This document shows, one piece after another, positions 1-8,920 of a DNA stretch of 64,000 bases. The stretch spans positions 1-64,000 of the forward strand of contig DASXUY010000042.1 in the NCBI GenBank assembly GCA_036504535.1. Direction: 5' to 3'. A program made the position numbers and the translations under genes. The DNA is from JARLGU01 sp036504535. Its GTDB lineage: Bacteria > Armatimonadota > Armatimonadia > Armatimonadales > Capsulimonadaceae. How positions within the stretch are numbered: the first letter of the stretch is position 1; each line of letters opens with the position of its first letter. Below the pieces are notes generated by a model that was given only the letters and a program-made list of their open reading frames with translations, ran no database searches and had not been told where the DNA came from.

Positions 1-2
1 TC

Positions 3-185
3 GATCACCTGATACGCAAGGTGGTCGGCAGAGAGCCAGTCCCGAGGATCGGGAGGAAGAAGAAACGCCTGATCGGTACTGTAAGACAGAAATCCATGTG
101 CCATGAATCAGAATTCGACGAGAGATTCGCAACATCATTCCCAAACCGTAAATCGACTGGACTTTATTTCGGGACAGCCTCCTAG
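3..185 (+). CDS. 3' fragment of an unidentified open frame cut by the window edge
   Basis: The frame is open from the first bases to a TAG at 183-185, giving about 60 residues rich in Arg and Lys in its first half. I recognise no family. It may be the C-terminus of a gene beginning upstream of the window or a chance open frame. A hairpin follows directly, which fits the 3' end of a transcription unit or mobile element. Confidence 0.22.
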   Translation, partial: DHLIRKVVGREPVPRIGRKKKRLIGTVRQKSMCHESEFDERFATSFPNRKSTGLYFGTAS

Positions 186-205
186 CCACGTACTTCAGTG
201 CGTGG
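186..205. other. Hairpin resembling IS200/IS605-type ends
   Basis: CCACGTACT and AGTGCGTGG form an inverted repeat around a TC centre with one G:T-type mismatch. Compact stems with CTTCAG at the tip occur near the ends of IS200/IS605-type elements. No recognisable tnpA or tnpB lies beside it here, so this is only a resemblance. The rest of 206-296 shows no gene. Confidence 0.3.
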
Positions 206-296
206 TGGCTTCGGCGGTAGGTGAAAGTATGGTTTAGTTTCGATTTTTCGATATTTCGGGGGCCTCTTCTCTGTTTGCGACTATTGATTCAGCTAC

Positions 297-1196
297 TTAG
301 TATGTGCCGAATGTCGCAGTATACGCCATATTCGTTCCCTGAGTCGCTGACACGGGGCTGGCCGCTTGGCAGTAGGAGCCTGTCGTGCAGGGATAGTTGC
401 CTGTGCCCCCCGAGGCTGCCGGATAGCCGATTGAAATCTGCGTGGGAGGCAGCCACTTTGCGTGACCGTCAGCTAAAATGTATGTCGATCCACCTTGGTG
501 CCGAGGATCGGGCAGGTAGCATGCATTGCTGATCGGGCTCCCTGTGCAGGCGCTCATGAGGCCCGGGGTGGCACCCGCACCGCCCATGTACCCGGTCGCG
601 TAAACCATCACTCCAAACGCGACAGCGCCGTTCCCTAAAGGCGATGCGGTGTTGAACGGATCAGTGACATCGACCTGTCGATTGCCGCCTGCCGGAATGG
701 CCGATTCGAACACCAGGATCGAGCGCGCGGGGACCGAGAACTTAGATAGGCTCGGGCCAGTGACGCGGAACTGACCCGCCTGGGTTGTGTCTGTTTGGGG
801 GATGTTGTAGTTGTACGAATACGATAGTACGTCCCACGTCCTCGAAGGCGATCCGCCAGTGTAAGGCTGCATGGTGTCGTTGGGGCAGGTAAATGCTGCC
901 TTCGCTTTAACATAGGGATAGATGTCCCCTGGCCAGCCAACGCCGAATCGGCAGTCGGCGCTTGCGGATATCTTACATGGCTGTACTCCGCTGGGCAGGA
1001 CCTCGTCGTAATCGCCGGAGTACTGGATAAATGCCAGAGCTAGTTGCTTGCCGTTGCTTAAACAGGCCGTTTGCCGCGCCTTTTCGCGAGCTTGCGCGAA
1101 CACGGGGAAAAGTATAGCTGCTAGTATCGCGATGATAGCAATAACTACGAGTAGCTCAATCAAAGTGAACGCTTTTTGATCATTCTGTCGGCACAT
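297..1196 (-). CDS. Prepilin-type pseudopilin (DUF1559-like, H-x9-DG)
   Basis: A 299-residue protein with a short basic leader, then the type IV pilin/type II secretion cleavage and N-methylation helix AFTLIELLVVIAIIAILAA at about residues 9-27. The PVFAQAREKARQ segment typical of Armatimonadota follows. Near the C-terminus RHQGGSTYILADGH carries the H-x9-DG motif. It should be processed by a prepilin peptidase and held in the inner membrane or assembled into a fibre; the ligand is unknown. A GAGGAG ribosome site lies about 8 bases before the ATG, within the 13-bp gap after the GntR/LacI regulator, so the two genes are almost certainly co-transcribed. Confidence 0.85.
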   Translation of the reverse strand: MCRQNDQKAFTLIELLVVIAIIAILAAILFPVFAQAREKARQTACLSNGKQLALAFIQYSGDYDEVLPSGVQPCKISASADCRFGVGWPGDIYPYVKAKAAFTCPNDTMQPYTGGSPSRTWDVLSYSYNYNIPQTDTTQAGQFRVTGPSLSKFSVPARSILVFESAIPAGGNRQVDVTDPFNTASPLGNGAVAFGVMVYATGYMGGAGATPGLMSACTGSPISNACYLPDPRHQGGSTYILADGHAKWLPPTQISIGYPAASGGTGNYPCTTGSYCQAASPVSATQGTNMAYTATFGTY

Positions 1197-1209
1197 AATC
1201 GTGTCTCCT

Positions 1210-2454
1210 CTACCGGATACCAGCCAAAGTAGCTGTGGGTCTGGTATTCGTCGTTGTTTCGTTTTTCTGAAAATGCCGGATTGACCGGCGCATCACAAAT
1301 TCCGAGTTCAGGCACTGTCTCATTGGCGGGTCCTGCCCGGTGATCAGCTTTGAGATCATCTCGGCCGCCTGTTCGCCCATGCGGCTGAACGGAGGGCGGA
1401 AAGTGGCAAGGCCAAAGTCGCGGGCGAGGTAAAGGTCGTCGAAACCGACAATCGAGTAGTCCTGTCCCGCTACCAGACCTTCCGAGGCCGCGCGCTCGAT
1501 CAGCGCTATGGCCGCAGCGTCGTTGCAGGCGACAATTCCAGCGCCCGCAATATCGTCGACCGATACGGTTTTGGCGAACTCCACAGCTGTCTCCCGCTGC
1601 ACTTCAAGCAATCGTTCGGCGAGTTCTGTGTCGTCGATGCACGCGGTGATGCGTGTCTCGTGTCCTGCGACGGCGTCTTCGATCCCAGCCCAACGTGCGC
1701 CCACCCACTGCGCGGTGTACGGCGCGAAGTACAGGATGCGATCATGACCGCTGCGCAAAAGCTGGCTCGCAGCCCGGTAGCCCTCCTCGCGGCAGTCGTA
1801 GTAGACCTGGTGGACTGCGGCAGGGCTGAACTGGTTTTCGGCGACGACCGTGGGGATAGGACTGATTCGTGCGGCCTGGAATACGTCGACCTGGAACCGC
1901 GGAGCGGCGATCAGCACGCCCTGAACGCCGAGTTCATCCACTTGACGGCAGATAGCTTCCCGAATATACTCCGGCGTTTGCGGATGCCCGTGAGTGTTGC
2001 CGAAATGCGTCACGCCGCCGCATTCGGTGATGGCGCGCTCAAAGCCTTCGATCACCACCGATGTGTGCGGCCTTTGGCGAGGGTGGGTGATATGATACTC
2101 AGGGTCGAGAAAGCTGATAATGCCCACGACGAGACGCTGGGGCGGCTTTTGGGACGCCTGGGCTGAGTACCCATCAGTGGATGTGGCGGCGTATCGAACG
2201 GTGCCAGCATTGTCGCAAACAAATGTCCCGCGACCGTTTTCAGCACGGAGCACACCGCTCGCTACCAGGGACTTGATTGCAAGTTCGATTGTGGCAAGGG
2301 AGACATCAAACTCTTTTGCAAGCACACGCCGCGCGGGCAGCAGCATTCCGGGCGCGTAAGCGCCCGAGGCTACCAGCGCCCGCATACGCGCGGCTACCCG
2401 CGAGGAGCGTGTTTGGTGTATTTCTTGAGTTCCGTCAGTGAGTGTTGGTGGCAA
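1210..2454 (-). CDS. GntR/LacI chimeric transcriptional regulator
   Basis: A 414-residue regulator. Residues about 15-75 form a GntR winged helix-turn-helix (RMRALVASGAYAPGM, then a recognition helix and the wing GRGTFVCD). Residues about 105-400 form a LacI/periplasmic-binding-protein effector domain. This is the architecture of AraR-like sugar repressors. The start shown is a TTG: the ATG just upstream is out of frame, and the next internal Met would cut into the winged helix. A perfect inverted repeat overlaps its promoter, suggesting autorepression. The pseudopilin lies 13 bp downstream and the GH43/GH42-like genes lie upstream on the same strand, so the likely inducer is a sugar released by those enzymes. 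Confidence 0.85.
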   Translation of the reverse strand: MPPTLTDGTQEIHQTRSSRVAARMRALVASGAYAPGMLLPARRVLAKEFDVSLATIELAIKSLVASGVLRAENGRGTFVCDNAGTVRYAATSTDGYSAQASQKPPQRLVVGIISFLDPEYHITHPRQRPHTSVVIEGFERAITECGGVTHFGNTHGHPQTPEYIREAICRQVDELGVQGVLIAAPRFQVDVFQAARISPIPTVVAENQFSPAAVHQVYYDCREEGYRAASQLLRSGHDRILYFAPYTAQWVGARWAGIEDAVAGHETRITACIDDTELAERLLEVQRETAVEFAKTVSVDDIAGAGIVACNDAAAIALIERAASEGLVAGQDYSIVGFDDLYLARDFGLATFRPPFSRMGEQAAEMISKLITGQDPPMRQCLNSEFVMRRSIRHFQKNETTTNTRPTATLAGIR

Positions 2455-2459
2455 AACGC

Positions 2460-2517
2460 ATAGACCATACTAAAAATCAGTATGGTCTATCATATCATAT
2501 CGCCCAAGGTATGTCAA
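2460..2517 (-). promoter_or_regulatory. Promoter and operator of the first GntR/LacI regulator
   Basis: On the minus strand TTGACA (2512-2517) is followed after 17 bp by TATGAT (2489-2494). Immediately downstream lies a perfect inverted repeat, ATAGACCATACT (2460-2471) and AGTATGGTCTAT (2479-2490), with a 7-bp AT-rich spacer. It covers the expected transcription start and ends 5 bp before the TTG start codon. This is the expected position for a repressor operator. The -35 box overlaps the stop codon of the upstream GH42-like gene. Confidence 0.75.
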
Positions 2518-4733
2518 GAGGCATATTCGGTGCGCCATGCGCGTGTTCGATAGGCCTCTTCGCTTGCCTCGATGACGTCGACTGGGTTCGGTGATCGCTC
2601 GCCCGTCCATAGGTCGGTTACGACGGCTGGCCCGGGGAGACGAATTGTCTTTGTGCCAGCGCCAGCCGTATGAAGTACAACGATGGATTGGTTTGCATAG
2701 ATGACGTCGTCGCTATCGCACCAAATGTGCGCACCGGCGTAACGAGCAACGTTGCGCAGCAGCGATGGGCCGAAATTGGTCATCGATAGGTAGATACTGT
2801 TCCAATCGCTGTGCTCACGCAGCGCAAACCCGACTTCACCGCCGTCGCGTAAATGGCCCAACGGAGTCGCGCTGGCATCGTCCACAAAGAACACTGGCCC
2901 CACCGATCCTTCCGTGCCGAAATCCAGTGCAGGGCCGCCCGTTGTTAGCATATCGCCGGTATCATCGACACACACATGGATATTGCGGCGCGCCATTTTG
3001 CAACCGAGCTTCATGCCGATCAGGTCCGCCCCAATGGACACATCGAAGCGCTCCTCGTCGAGCACTCCCGCCGCGAACGTCCACAGCATCGTTCGCCCAC
3101 CGCTTTGCCAGCGGCGTATTCCCGCCGCGATCTCGTCGGAAACAAAGCTCGCATTCAGAAAGACCATCAGCTTGTACTGATCGCCATGGAAATCGGGATG
3201 GTTGAGGTCTTTGACTTCGTAATAGTCAACCGGAACCCCTGCCAGACCCCATTTTCGGTTAGCGACATCATTGAGGAGGCCGTGAGCGCTCTCCATCTCA
3301 AAGCGAATGAGCGCACCGCTCATGGCCGATTGATACATCGGCGTATCTTCCGACACAATAAACGCCACCTCGCTAAGCGACCGTCTGTCCCACGAGACCG
3401 CTTGTTTTCCAATCGTGGAGAGCTTGTTCAGGGCGCTTACAAACGCAGACGCATGGTAGTTATGGTCGCGTATATCGAACCACCAATAGGGCGTTCCGGT
3501 AACCAGATTGTGCATGTGCTCCCGCTGGAAGATCGCTACCTGCTCGGTTTCGTCGCGGCCACAGTAGCCGCCTGACCACTTCCAGAATCGATCTGGGATT
3601 AATGGCTCAGCGCTTCCTGGTTTGACAAGGCTCTGGTCGCCCGTAGCCCACGCGTCGAGATACTTATGGGGCATGCACGTCGTTGTGTTGAGATCGACCT
3701 CCGTATAGTGCAGCTTTCCGTGAAGGTTGAGGCTGTGCGGCAGACCGAGGTATCCCGACGGTCCGCCAGGATACCGGCAGTCGTAGCTTGCGATATCGGA
3801 AACGAAATCGATCCAGGGGCTCTCATTTAAACGCTGAATCAAGCCGTGTCCGTACTCTTGAATATACGAATAGACCCCCGTTTCCCACCACAGATAGCTG
3901 TGGAAACCGCCACAGACCGTGGGCGTTGCGGCAGCGGTCTTGACCGTTCGGCAGAACGATATAAGTGCGTCTGCGAGCGTTTCGTTGAGGAAGTAGTAAT
4001 AGTCGATTGAGCGTCGATCTATCCCCGGGTCGCGTAGCGCGAATGGTCCCCAGATATGGCTACCTCGTCGCCCCATGCCGGTCGGGCAGCCCGCAGTAGC
4101 GAGCGTAACAGCGTCGTCGCCCCAGGATGTCCGCAGCGCTTGATCGTTACCGTATTTTTTTGCCAGCCAGCCGCGAAATTCGCGTGTATAGACCTCGTGG
4201 TAGTGTCCTGCTGTCGTCTTGTCGGTGTCGAATATGAGCCACTCTTCGGTAGCTCCAGCGTTCACCATGAACCCCGCGATACGATTCGCATAGCGCGTGG
4301 TTTGGAGCCATCCGACGAAATCGGTAAGAACCTGCTCCACATCGGCGCGCCAGATTGGCGATGCAATGTTGCAGACGGACATCGTCGGCTGGTTTGCGTG
4401 CACCTCCGACGGATGGGCTTCGCCCCACCACGGCGCAACGAGGCCAAGCCGTATGCGGATAAGCCACTTCGTCGAGCCGGAATGCTCTTCGAAAAACGCC
4501 AGCTTCTCTTCGGCATACGACCAATCGTATTCGCCTGGTCCCTTCCAGCACTTGAGCGCCACTTCGATCCAGATCATCATGATCTCGACCCCAGCGTTCA
4601 CGAAGTCGCGTATTACCTGCTCATCGTCAAACGAAACACTCGTCGCGGTCATCGCATGGTTAGGCTCGTTGTCGATGAACAGTGTAGGGACACCGTTGTG
4701 CTGGCGAACTTCGGAACGGGCAAAACCACTCAT
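2514..4733 (-). CDS. GH42-like beta-galactosidase-fold glycoside hydrolase (clan GH-A)
   Basis: A 739-residue protein without signal peptide, so probably cytoplasmic. The N-terminal two thirds read as a TIM barrel of the GH42 type: the segment around residues 55-65 (VEIMMIWIEVALKCW), an acid/base candidate in GATEEW (Glu163/Glu164) and a nucleophile candidate in HYTEVDL (Glu345). The region after about residue 450 resembles the trimerisation and beta domains of GH42 enzymes. The exact sugar (beta-galactoside, arabinoside or other) cannot be read from sequence. It lies 57 bp downstream of the GH43 gene and upstream of the GntR/LacI-pseudopilin pair, all on the minus strand. Confidence 0.7.
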   Translation of the reverse strand: MSGFARSEVRQHNGVPTLFIDNEPNHAMTATSVSFDDEQVIRDFVNAGVEIMMIWIEVALKCWKGPGEYDWSYAEEKLAFFEEHSGSTKWLIRIRLGLVAPWWGEAHPSEVHANQPTMSVCNIASPIWRADVEQVLTDFVGWLQTTRYANRIAGFMVNAGATEEWLIFDTDKTTAGHYHEVYTREFRGWLAKKYGNDQALRTSWGDDAVTLATAGCPTGMGRRGSHIWGPFALRDPGIDRRSIDYYYFLNETLADALISFCRTVKTAAATPTVCGGFHSYLWWETGVYSYIQEYGHGLIQRLNESPWIDFVSDIASYDCRYPGGPSGYLGLPHSLNLHGKLHYTEVDLNTTTCMPHKYLDAWATGDQSLVKPGSAEPLIPDRFWKWSGGYCGRDETEQVAIFQREHMHNLVTGTPYWWFDIRDHNYHASAFVSALNKLSTIGKQAVSWDRRSLSEVAFIVSEDTPMYQSAMSGALIRFEMESAHGLLNDVANRKWGLAGVPVDYYEVKDLNHPDFHGDQYKLMVFLNASFVSDEIAAGIRRWQSGGRTMLWTFAAGVLDEERFDVSIGADLIGMKLGCKMARRNIHVCVDDTGDMLTTGGPALDFGTEGSVGPVFFVDDASATPLGHLRDGGEVGFALREHSDWNSIYLSMTNFGPSLLRNVARYAGAHIWCDSDDVIYANQSIVVLHTAGAGTKTIRLPGPAVVTDLWTGERSPNPVDVIEASEEAYRTRAWRTEYAS

Positions 4734-4790
4734 ACGTTAACCTCATCTAGCCAGTGCGAAGGACTGGCATAAGCTGTGCCGGACCAATGA

Positions 4791-6269
4791 TCACACGGAA
4801 AAATTCGGCTTGCCAAACACCGTGAACTCGGCCACGGCAATCTCCATCCCCGATGGAGCCGCGAGCACCTCAAGCCGCGCATACTGCGCTTTGACCGGGG
4901 CGCATGTTTCGTAAGCGATATGCCGCTCTTCGGTATTCGACGAACGATCAATTGCGATATGCCACGCCTTGTTGTCCAGCGATACCCAGACGCGATACCG
5001 GTACGGCCCAGGGACAATGCCCGCAGCGTAGTCCAGACCCTGGTCGGCAAATACTATGCGCGCCGCCGTGACGTCGAACTTCTCGGCGAGGTCCACGGTG
5101 ATACTTTGGGCTTGTTTCGAGTCAGCAGCCTGCCACCATGTCTGGATGCTGTCGTCCACTGCGTAACGCGCGTCGCGCCCATCGCGGACACTGGTCGCAT
5201 TGACGTTCATATTCACCGAAAGCGGCAGCAACCCTGCGTCGCCACTTCGCGGCTGACCGGGAGCGAATTGGGGGGCGCTGCTTGGGCCGTCCACATACAT
5301 CTCGCCGTTCTCGTCGAACAGGACCAGATCCATGCCGATACGGCGTTCCATTGGGTGCACGTTGTTGATGCGCACGGTGTAGAAGCACCAGAGGCGTCCG
5401 TCGGGCCCGTCAACGACTGAATGGTGAGCGGTGCCATTGACAAAACCGTGGCGCTGAATGAGAATCGGGTTACGCTGCTGAGCGGTGAACGGGCCGAGCG
5501 GCGAATTGCCCGTGAAGCAGCCGACTGCGTAGTTTTTGAACTCGGTGCCGTTGCTGCTGTACTGCAAATAGTAGCGGCCATCGTGCTTGGTCATCCACGC
5601 GCCTTCGAGGACCGGGTGCGCCGTCATCTGGTTGTGCTCGCCGTAACGCTCCCACCAGCGGCTCGGGCTGAACTCTATTAGCGCCACCGGGGCCCCGGCG
5701 AATCGGCTGGGATCGTCAGCCCGCAGGCGCACACCGTAGATCACACCCTCGCATGGCTTGAGCTTATACGGGTGCTCGTCTCCCGCTGGAGTTGCTTCGG
5801 CGAGGTTGCAGTAGCAGTACAGCGCGCCGTCGTCGTCAACGAATAAGCACGGATCGCCCCATCGCACAGGTTGGCCGTTTTCATCCTTCAGCCAAGTCGC
5901 GTTGCCGTCTTCGTCCTCACCGTGCGTGCCGAGTTTTTCCCACGGCCCAAGCGGATTGCGCGCACGCCAGATCGAGCTGCCGTCCCACGACGCCGAAAGG
6001 TACAGGCATTCGCCATGCACCACAACGGTTGGCGCGTATCCGGGGTCGAACGGTTCCTCAAGATGGTGGAACTCCCAGTTGACCATATCATCCGAATGCC
6101 AGAGCATTCCGGCTGACGGGAAGAGATACCAGCGACCCTCGAACTTTATGACAGTCGGGTCAGCCATCTCGCGAAAGCTCGGACCCTTGAAACAGGGGTG
6201 TGCGCAGGCGCGCCCCGCCTGGTATTGCGGGAGCGGTAGCGGGTTGCAGTAGGTGAGGGTATCAGACAT
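4791..6269 (-). CDS. GH43 family glycosidase with C-terminal F5/8-type (discoidin) domain
   Basis: A 492-residue protein. Residues about 5-340 form a five-bladed propeller of clan GH-F: the catalytic-base motif MADPTVI (Asp37), WHSDDMVNWEF, and further blades with DDDGALYCY and MTKHDGRYYL. Residues about 350-488 look like an F5/8 type C carbohydrate-binding domain (WWQAADSKQAQSITVDL, then RVWVSLDNKAW). Known family activities are alpha-L-arabinofuranosidase, beta-xylosidase and galactan exo-hydrolase. No signal peptide is visible. A terminator for the preceding one-carbon operon sits about 75 bp upstream, so this gene probably begins its own transcription unit with the GH42-like gene. Confidence 0.8.
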   Translation of the reverse strand: MSDTLTYCNPLPLPQYQAGRACAHPCFKGPSFREMADPTVIKFEGRWYLFPSAGMLWHSDDMVNWEFHHLEEPFDPGYAPTVVVHGECLYLSASWDGSSIWRARNPLGPWEKLGTHGEDEDGNATWLKDENGQPVRWGDPCLFVDDDGALYCYCNLAEATPAGDEHPYKLKPCEGVIYGVRLRADDPSRFAGAPVALIEFSPSRWWERYGEHNQMTAHPVLEGAWMTKHDGRYYLQYSSNGTEFKNYAVGCFTGNSPLGPFTAQQRNPILIQRHGFVNGTAHHSVVDGPDGRLWCFYTVRINNVHPMERRIGMDLVLFDENGEMYVDGPSSAPQFAPGQPRSGDAGLLPLSVNMNVNATSVRDGRDARYAVDDSIQTWWQAADSKQAQSITVDLAEKFDVTAARIVFADQGLDYAAGIVPGPYRYRVWVSLDNKAWHIAIDRSSNTEERHIAYETCAPVKAQYARLEVLAAPSGMEIAVAEFTVFGKPNFSV

Positions 6270-6344
6270 CGAACGGAGGGTCCTTTACGTGACGCAAACT
6301 AGTTTAGGAAGTGTACCTCGCGCGGTCACGTCAATATTGCAAGC

Positions 6345-6378
6345 AAAAAAGAGCCCGCCCGCTGTGAAGCGGGTGGGC
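6345..6378 (-). terminator. Rho-independent terminator of the one-carbon operon
   Basis: On the minus strand a stem of GCCCACCCGCT and AGCGGGCGGGC with a 4-base loop (6353-6378) is followed by CTCTTTTTT (6345-6352). There is a single G:T-type mismatch in an 11-bp stem. It lies just after the UroD-type methyltransferase gene, which ends at 6416. Confidence 0.85.
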
Positions 6379-6415
6379 GATGGAGGGGGTCATTGAGAAA
6401 TCTTCTCGCTCAGCG

Positions 6416-7471
6416 TTATGCGCACGTAAGGAACGCGTTCACCTTGTCGCCGATCATCTTCTCAGCGCCGTTGACACACAGCACGTCGCACTCGCTGCCG
6501 AGGATGAACGGGTGGCCGGTTTTGGCCATCTTTGCGCGTATCTCTTGAGCCAAAGTGACCACATCGCGCAACGGCATCTCGGTGTCCGAATAGAACTTCT
6601 TCGTGGGCATGTTGCCGTAGATCACAGTATTGTCGGGAATAAGCGGGGCGTCTTCCCAAACCTTACGCGAGCTTCCGAGGCTCAGGATCGCGGGGTCGAG
6701 GGTGCCGAATGCTTTCACCATGCTGTCAGTGAGTTCGCCGCAGTCATGGAAGATCAGGTCGACGCCACGGTCGTGCAAATGCTGCGCCAGAACGCGATTC
6801 TGATCCATGACATACCGCTCAAAGATGTTGGTATCAAGATCGAGCTGTTTCGGCGAGATGTACGCGATGTTGGCAGCTGGCTCGCATACGAAGATCGCCT
6901 TCGCCCCAGCCGCAATCTGCCGGTCAAGCGAGTTGCGGATGATGCACATGGCGATAGTCAAGCACTGTTCAACCAGCAGCACTTCGGGCTCCTCCTCAGC
7001 CGTAGCGCCTGCCCCGGCGAGATAAAGCGGCGTGATCGGGTCGGCGATCAGCTTGGACATGAGGGAGAACGGCCCGATACTCATGCCTACGGGCACGAGG
7101 TCGGATTCGGCCCCTACGGTTTTCAGCGACTCGGCATTAGCGCGCATTCTCGGAGTTTCGATTTCAGCGAGGCGAACCAGAAGCACCGTGAGGTTATTTG
7201 GCGCCATCGGCTCCATAAAGTGAAACGACGCGGGCTCAGGCACATCATAGCCCAGCGCCGCAACTATCGCAGCTTTCTCTACGGTGAGGTCCATCAGTGG
7301 GAACGCGAGCGGGGTTTTGTACCGCTCCGCCGCTTTCTGCACAATACCGCCAAGGCGCTTGCCGTCAAGCAGAATGGCCTCGCGGTCACCAGCCTCGTGG
7401 AGGACAAGGTCGGTCCCTACCGGCATACGCAATCCCGATGCTGCCAAATCCAAATAAAACTTACGGTCCAT
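6416..7471 (-). CDS. UroD-family corrinoid methyltransferase (MtaA/CmuA-like)
   Basis: A 351-residue uroporphyrinogen-decarboxylase-fold protein. The motif FHDCGELTD (His242, Cys244) and a late Cys in SECD match the zinc-binding His-Cys-Cys of UroD-type methyltransferases such as MtaA, MtbA and CmuA rather than haem UroD. These enzymes move methyl groups between a substrate or thiol and a corrinoid protein. Location supports this: it is the last gene of a block containing a corrinoid protein, a pterin-domain methyltransferase and MetF. A 194-bp gap separates it from the amidohydrolase upstream; I see only short hairpins there. The substrate is unknown. Confidence 0.75.
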   Translation of the reverse strand: MDRKFYLDLAASGLRMPVGTDLVLHEAGDREAILLDGKRLGGIVQKAAERYKTPLAFPLMDLTVEKAAIVAALGYDVPEPASFHFMEPMAPNNLTVLLVRLAEIETPRMRANAESLKTVGAESDLVPVGMSIGPFSLMSKLIADPITPLYLAGAGATAEEEPEVLLVEQCLTIAMCIIRNSLDRQIAAGAKAIFVCEPAANIAYISPKQLDLDTNIFERYVMDQNRVLAQHLHDRGVDLIFHDCGELTDSMVKAFGTLDPAILSLGSSRKVWEDAPLIPDNTVIYGNMPTKKFYSDTEMPLRDVVTLAQEIRAKMAKTGHPFILGSECDVLCVNGAEKMIGDKVNAFLTCA

Positions 7472-7665
7472 AATCGATTCTCATTTCTGGGCCTGACGGG
7501 GCCCCCGAAAATTGTCTCAGGACATCGAGACAGTGCAGCACACCAAAGTGCCGAAGCCGAAAAGCCGCTTAGCGGCCCAATAGCCCCGAACTCGAGTTAG
7601 CTTACGAGTTAGGGGTGCTCTTAGTCAGCCGGCGAATTCCGTCCCGGCTATGTTGCGATCCATCC

Positions 7666-8886
7666 TCACACCGCTGCACCGACGCCCACGGGCTCGCGGT
7701 ACACCGACAACACGCACCTCAGGTTCTCCATGTTGTCGCGCGGCGATCCGTGCAGCGCGATCATATCGACTCCATTCCCGACGCGTATATTTGCGCTCTC
7801 GCAGCCCCAAACACGCCGCGGAATCGATGTTGCAGACGCCAAAACTCCTTCGATGGGGATGCCCGCTCGCCGCTCGTGGAAAAGCTCGTCGATCAGCGCC
7901 GAGCCATGGGGGACTCCGTAGCTACCTGCGTCGGACCCCGCTACAATGGGCACGCCCATTCGATAGCTGCGTTCGAGATGCGCGTAGTGGTTATCGAGAA
8001 TACCTGACAGCCTACCAACCGTGTCGGCATCCCATCCAGCGAGTTCCGGACGATCACGCTGGAATACCACCGGCGAAAATGTCGGCACCCAAGCGGTCTG
8101 CTTCTCTGCCATCATTTGCAGGATCTCGTCGGTCATAAAGAAGCCGTGTTCGATTGAATCCATCCCGGCGCCAACGGCAATTCGAAGCCCATCAAGCCCG
8201 CTGCAGTGTGTGAACGTTTTTTTTCCATAAGTGCGCGCCTGGTTCACAATAAGCTGCGCTTCACCAATCTCGAATTGCGGGGAGCCGACCATTTCGCCTG
8301 TCTTGAAGTCGATAATTCCCGTCATCAGCACCTTGATGTCGTCCGCGAGCGGAGCCATCTCGTCAATACGTGCCACGATGCCCTCAGAATCCGCCGCCTC
8401 GAGCGCCATGAAGCTACCGTAACGCTTCACCTTGCGCAATGCTCGCCCTGCGCTTCGGATAGCAGGAGCCTCGCGCTGTCCCGCGCATTCAGCCTTTATG
8501 TGCGTGTTGATGCCGTGGATATCGCCAGCGTCGCGCACCAGTGTAACCCCCGCGCAGTAGGTCTCGCGGACACTATCCCGCGCCACGGCTAGCATCTCGT
8601 CCTTGTCGGCCTTGAGATAAGCTGACCGCACCTTCACATCAAGCTCAGCGCCATTCAGAAACAGGTGCGCGTGCCCCTCGACCAGCCCGGGCATCAGAAA
8701 CGGCACCCGCTCCACGGTCACGGCCGCGCCTGTTAACTGCGCATACCTGGCCTGAAGCTTCGTACCGTAATCACCGATTTCGATCAATGTGATCCGGCTC
8801 TCCTCGGCGACAATGGTGTATGGCCCACTTTCGAAGAACCGCTCGCCATCAAAATAGCTTCGAGTAACCCAAATTCGTACTGCCAT
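7666..8886 (-). CDS. Amidohydrolase, imidazolonepropionase/prolidase-like
   Basis: A 406-residue metal-dependent hydrolase. It shows the N-terminal HxH pair in PGLVEGHAHLF (His72, His74), later histidines in THCSG and SIEHGFF, and the metal Asp in AGSDAGSYGVPHG. These are the ligands of the amidohydrolase superfamily; the PHG and GHAH context is closest to imidazolonepropionase-type and Xaa-Pro dipeptidase-type members. The substrate cannot be read. Embedded between methyltransferase genes, it may open or hydrolyse a compound whose methyl group is then transferred, but this is inference. AGAAGGG lies upstream of the ATG at a rather long distance. Confidence 0.75.
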   Translation of the reverse strand: MAVRIWVTRSYFDGERFFESGPYTIVAEESRITLIEIGDYGTKLQARYAQLTGAAVTVERVPFLMPGLVEGHAHLFLNGAELDVKVRSAYLKADKDEMLAVARDSVRETYCAGVTLVRDAGDIHGINTHIKAECAGQREAPAIRSAGRALRKVKRYGSFMALEAADSEGIVARIDEMAPLADDIKVLMTGIIDFKTGEMVGSPQFEIGEAQLIVNQARTYGKKTFTHCSGLDGLRIAVGAGMDSIEHGFFMTDEILQMMAEKQTAWVPTFSPVVFQRDRPELAGWDADTVGRLSGILDNHYAHLERSYRMGVPIVAGSDAGSYGVPHGSALIDELFHERRAGIPIEGVLASATSIPRRVWGCESANIRVGNGVDMIALHGSPRDNMENLRCVLSVYREPVGVGAAV

Positions 8887-8920
8887 GGTTATGATGCCCT
8901 TCTGGAATCCGCCCGGACGC

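Noticed and set aside
6380..7600. Long open frame (406 codons) on the plus strand opposite the UroD-type methyltransferase
   Set aside because: Antisense to a protein with clear family motifs; the product shows no domain and spans the terminator. High-GC third positions leave the opposite strand open by chance.
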